From contig CALGGE010000033.1 of NCBI GenBank assembly GCA_937916125.1, positions 1-50,232 of the forward strand: a stretch of 50,232 nucleotides of DNA, given 5' to 3'. The notes beneath the pieces were generated by a model. It saw only the letters and a program-made list of their open reading frames with translations, was not told where the DNA came from and searched no databases. Positions 49,817-50,232 of the stretch are shown here, piece by piece. The stretch is from an uncultured Elusimicrobia bacterium (GTDB lineage: Bacteria; Elusimicrobiota; Endomicrobiia; Endomicrobiales; Endomicrobiaceae). The translations under genes and the position numbers were made by a program. Every line of letters begins with the position of its first letter. Position 1 is the first letter of the stretch.

Positions 49817-49901
49817 TTTTAAATTTATACATCGTAATAGCGAGCCTCATTTACTTTTCAATGTAAACTTCGGCTCGCTATTACTTCGTCTAAATTTAAA
49901 A
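49817..49901. other. Large stem-loop after the acyl-CoA dehydrogenase gene
   Basis: A perfect 13-bp GC-containing stem GTAATAGCGAGCC / GGCTCGCTATTAC (49834-49846, 49872-49884) with a 25-base loop. Outer arms TTTAAATTTA / TAAATTTAAA pair again across small internal loops. It could be the terminator, a structured RNA or a small inverted-repeat element. Confidence 0.65.
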
Positions 49902-49924
49902 TATTTCATCGCTAAGGAATATAT

Positions 49925-50006
49925 GTCATGCTGAGCTTGTCGAAGCATCTCGTCGTTTTTTAACACCGCGTTTGCGAGTTTCTTCATTTCGTCTCAAACT
50001 TTGCAG
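49925..50006. repeat. 82-bp direct repeat, copy 1
   Basis: Starts GTCATGCTGAGCTTGTCGAA and ends CTCAAACTTTGCAG. It differs from copy 2 at two positions (GTCG/CTCG and CTCG/TTGT regions). The reversed start of the element also occurs at about 45380-45411. Confidence 0.95.
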
Positions 50007-50150
50007 TTTTTTCTGTATCCTTACATTTTCTGATATTCTTAAATTATTTCTGTTTTTTCTGTGTCCTTACATTCGTTGGTAAATTTTCTTTTTGCCGTAG
50101 TTGTCGTTGCAGTTTGTCGTTAAACTATTCAACTATTCAACTGTCTTTCT
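50007..50150. repeat. Spacer with further repeats between the 82-bp copies
   Basis: Two copies of a GTTTTTTCTGTRTCCTTACATT unit's core (CTGTATCCTTACATT near 50013 and CTGTGTCCTTACATT near 50060), then GTTGTCGTTGCAGTTTGTCG and 8-bp AACTATTC units (about 50123-50142). No gene is seen in 49801-50232. Confidence 0.8.
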
Positions 50151-50232
50151 GTCATGCTGAGCTTCTCGAAGCATCTTGTCGTTTTTTAACACCGCGTTTG
50201 CGAGTTTCTTCATTTCGTCTCAAACTTTGCAG
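50151..50232. repeat. 82-bp direct repeat, copy 2 (ends at window edge)
   Basis: Eighty of 82 bases match copy 1, which lies 226 bases upstream. The window stops at the last shared base, consistent with a contig broken at a repeat. Confidence 0.95.

Overview
The window is a 50.2 kb piece of an AT-rich, diderm, probably strictly anaerobic fermenting bacterium. It carries a TonB-dependent receptor, OmpA-like and FadL/PorV-like outer-membrane proteins, lipoproteins and a type IV pilin. It also has pyruvate phosphate dikinase, acetate kinase, a membrane pyrophosphatase and an acyl-CoA dehydrogenase. The gene content, the lone pilin-like gene and the base composition fit an Elusimicrobiota (Endomicrobium-like) gut bacterium. 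That placement is an inference from gene content; no rRNA gene is present to confirm it.

Left edge (1 to about 2545): the end of a sugar transferase, an acetyltransferase, an ATP-grasp enzyme and a HAD hydrolase. This is a polysaccharide or glycan-locus fragment with visibly higher GC (25/60 and 28/60 on two lines counted, against 17/60 just right of the junction). It ends abruptly inside the remains of a pyrimidine-nucleoside phosphorylase gene that keeps only its C-terminal domain. This is either a horizontal replacement or an assembly chimera.

Core region: recJ; ppdK with a strong promoter; an OmpA-like protein with a DegT aminotransferase and a Gfo/Idh dehydrogenase (possible GnnB/GnnA for diamino lipid A); a FadL/PorV-like protein; an exported beta-CASP metallo-beta-lactamase; ackA; tRNA-Ala(GGC); a gmk-rpoZ-coaC-coaB-udg-priA housekeeping run; an envelope/lipoprotein cluster; an ACT protein and def; a peptide-type ABC transporter; and a pilin. 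On the minus strand are trpB2 and a ZIP transporter. Then come tadA, tmRNA, ilvC, ferritin, an XRE regulator, ilvD, hppA, a TonB receptor, a flavoprotein (minus), and the fatty-acid cluster DUF177-rpmF-plsX-fabH-fabD-fabG-acpP-fabF-rnc, followed by an acyl-CoA dehydrogenase. PpdK, HppA and AckA together suggest a pyrophosphate-linked energy economy.

The most unusual structure lies between the genes. A family of composite intergenic repeats is built from a few modules: an 8-bp GTTGAANA unit, an AACGGCAATGTACAATG linker, a 7-bp TATAATG (CATTATA) array, GTYGTY tracts, a GTCATGCTGAGCTT-type element, and short triloop hairpins. Three copies contain TTGAA(G/C)-17 bp-TACAAT, a ready-made promoter. 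The 8-bp unit gives stop codons in all frames and supplies or abuts the stop codon of several genes. Two copies end in a nearly identical hairpin plus AAGGAG ribosome site directly before fabG and the acyl-CoA dehydrogenase. Read together, these look like portable stop/promoter/leader cassettes. The window ends exactly at the end of the second copy of an 82-bp direct repeat, as expected for a contig that broke in a repeat.
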